Positions 63,137 through 64,000 of a DNA stretch of 64,000 nt are shown here, piece after piece. Location of the stretch: the NCBI GenBank assembly GCA_036322835.1, contig AP027304.1:3658001-3722000 (forward strand). The letters are read 5' to 3'. The DNA is from Tenuifilaceae bacterium CYCD (lineage in GTDB: Bacteria > Bacteroidota > Bacteroidia > Bacteroidales > Tenuifilaceae). Under the pieces are notes generated by a model. The model searched no databases, had not been told where the DNA came from, and saw only the letters and a program-made list of their open reading frames with translations. Made by a program: the position numbers and the translations under genes. Position 1 is the stretch's first letter. The number at the start of each line of letters is the position of its first letter.

Positions 63137-63997
63137 TTAATCTGAAAATATTTCTTTTAATGCTGTTTTTGTTTCAATAATATTTTCAACAATATCAAGT
63201 TTTTGATGAGTTAAAGTTGCATCAACATGAAATGATCCAATTAACCGTATCATAATTTTTGGAAAAATATTTCTTAGTACGATTTGCATTTTTTTTGGTA
63301 ATTTTACTATACGTTTATTTTTATTAGTTAGAGAAACTATAATCTCTACCAATTGAGTAGTTGAAATTTGGTTTTTATCGCATGCAAGATAAATATCTGT
63401 ATTAGGCATCCTAATAATGGCTTTCAATGTAGTCATTAAATTACTTATTGATACCATTGAACGAGAATTATTTATATTACCTAAAGGAATTATTGGAAGC
63501 AGTTTTATGAGATTTATCAAACTTTGCATATTAGCTTTTACTCCTTTACCATAAACCATAGATGGTCTAATAATTGACACAACAAAATCATCATCAGCTA
63601 ACTCAAATAATCTTTTTTCAGCCTCTAACTTACTTTTAGCATAATCATCAACGGGGTTACATTTGGACAACTCACTATAGATAATATTTTGATAGCCCCC
63701 ATTGCCATATACTTTTATAGTACTAAAAAAAATGAAATGTTGTATCCCCGCTTTCTTTGCTGCTAAAGCAGTTTCATAGGCCAAATCACTATTTATTCTA
63801 AAATATAAATCCTTGGAAATTGTTTTTTTTTGATGTACGATTGCTGCAAGGTGAATAACACAATTATATTTAGAAAAATCAATAGATGAAGGGTGTTTAT
63901 CTACTAAAGAAACCTCTTCAAATTGATATTCCTTTAACTCATTAATGATATGTTGGCCTATAAAACTATTTGCTCCTGTAAGTAATATCATTCTCAT
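63137..63997 (-). CDS. NAD-dependent nucleotide-sugar epimerase/4-reductase (WbpV-like)
   Basis: 286 residues. It begins 3 nt from the window end; MRMILLTGANSFIGQHI looks like a true N terminus, so it is probably complete. Rossmann glycine motif TGANSFIG, FFSTIKVYG with the Ser-Thr, YAKSKLEAEKRL (YxxxK), and IRPSMVYGKG are visible. The FSTIKVYG/VDDYAKSKLEAE pattern is like UDP-4-keto-6-deoxy-GlcNAc reductases (WbpV/QuiNAc type) that act together with a WecA/WbpL-type transferase, here at 60751. It is a little short (about 310 is common). Convergent with the CBM-like gene, 22 nt apart. Confidence 0.8.
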   Translation of the reverse strand: MRMILLTGANSFIGQHIINELKEYQFEEVSLVDKHPSSIDFSKYNCVIHLAAIVHQKKTISKDLYFRINSDLAYETALAAKKAGIQHFIFFSTIKVYGNGGYQNIIYSELSKCNPVDDYAKSKLEAEKRLFELADDDFVVSIIRPSMVYGKGVKANMQSLINLIKLLPIIPLGNINNSRSMVSISNLMTTLKAIIRMPNTDIYLACDKNQISTTQLVEIIVSLTNKNKRIVKLPKKMQIVLRNIFPKIMIRLIGSFHVDATLTHQKLDIVENIIETKTALKEIFSD

Positions 63998-64000
63998 TAT

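Noticed and set aside
1-64000. CRISPR array, tRNA or rRNA genes
   Set aside because: No regularly spaced repeat array and no cloverleaf- or rRNA-like sequence was found by eye; not checked by a covariance search.

Overview
The window comes from the chromosome of a member of the Bacteroidota, most likely an anaerobic or facultative member of the Bacteroidales/Marinilabiliales group. This is inferred from gene content only: a sodium-pumping methylmalonyl-CoA decarboxylase operon with a lamin-tail/OadG fusion, a PorE-like TPR/PD40/OmpA protein, TonB-dependent uptake, a GH3/beta-lactamase fusion, Tricorn-like S41 peptidase, and repeated matches to the Bacteroidota -7 promoter element TAnnTTTG. 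The DNA is AT-rich, and most so in the surface-polysaccharide region at the right end. I found no rRNA, tRNA or CRISPR array.

Left part (1-16.3 kb). A SpoIIE-type phosphatase cut by the window edge is followed by a minus-strand group (membrane protein, D-threonine aldolase-like enzyme, M64 peptidase), an isoaspartyl peptidase/asparaginase, an LTA-synthase-like sulfatase-fold protein, a HELGH membrane protein, an M29 aminopeptidase, an AraC regulator and a short UvrA-like protein. Two intergenic stretches (7.0-7.4 and 8.3-8.7 kb) hold dispersed palindromic repeats. An IS1595-family element sits exactly at the uvrA-like stop codon. Next is an ECF sigma/anti-sigma/beta-repeat operon read leftwards.

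Middle part (16.4-39 kb). A Tricorn-like S41 protease, a GH3/beta-lactamase fusion, the methylmalonyl-CoA epimerase-decarboxylase operon (final steps of succinate-to-propionate fermentation, conserving energy as a sodium gradient), a tight nucleotidase-queE-PorE-like operon, arginine decarboxylase, a hybrid histidine kinase with a TlpA-like thioredoxin protein, and a small heat-shock protein.

Right-middle part (39-49.4 kb). On the minus strand lie pyrBI, a YigZ-family protein, a DMT transporter and an unusual one-polypeptide fusion of ECF-transporter-like membrane regions with a THEP1-type NTPase, preceded by a small membrane protein. An M28 peptidase with a PDZ domain, a cysteine-rich lipoprotein and a TonB-dependent receptor follow.

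Right end (49.5-64 kb). A surface-polysaccharide (O-antigen/capsule) locus: galE, a Wzz-like co-polymerase, a PglC/WbaP-like sugar transferase, two DegT aminotransferases, an O-antigen ligase, two glycosyltransferases, Wzy, Wzx, a WecA/MraY-like transferase, a plus-strand membrane protein with a CBM-like domain, and a sugar epimerase/reductase at the edge. Most genes from 61.7 down to 51.8 kb are tightly packed or overlapping and probably form one operon. Many coding starts were moved from an upstream TTG/GTG to an internal ATG on the basis of signal peptides, family starts, promoter position or overlap.
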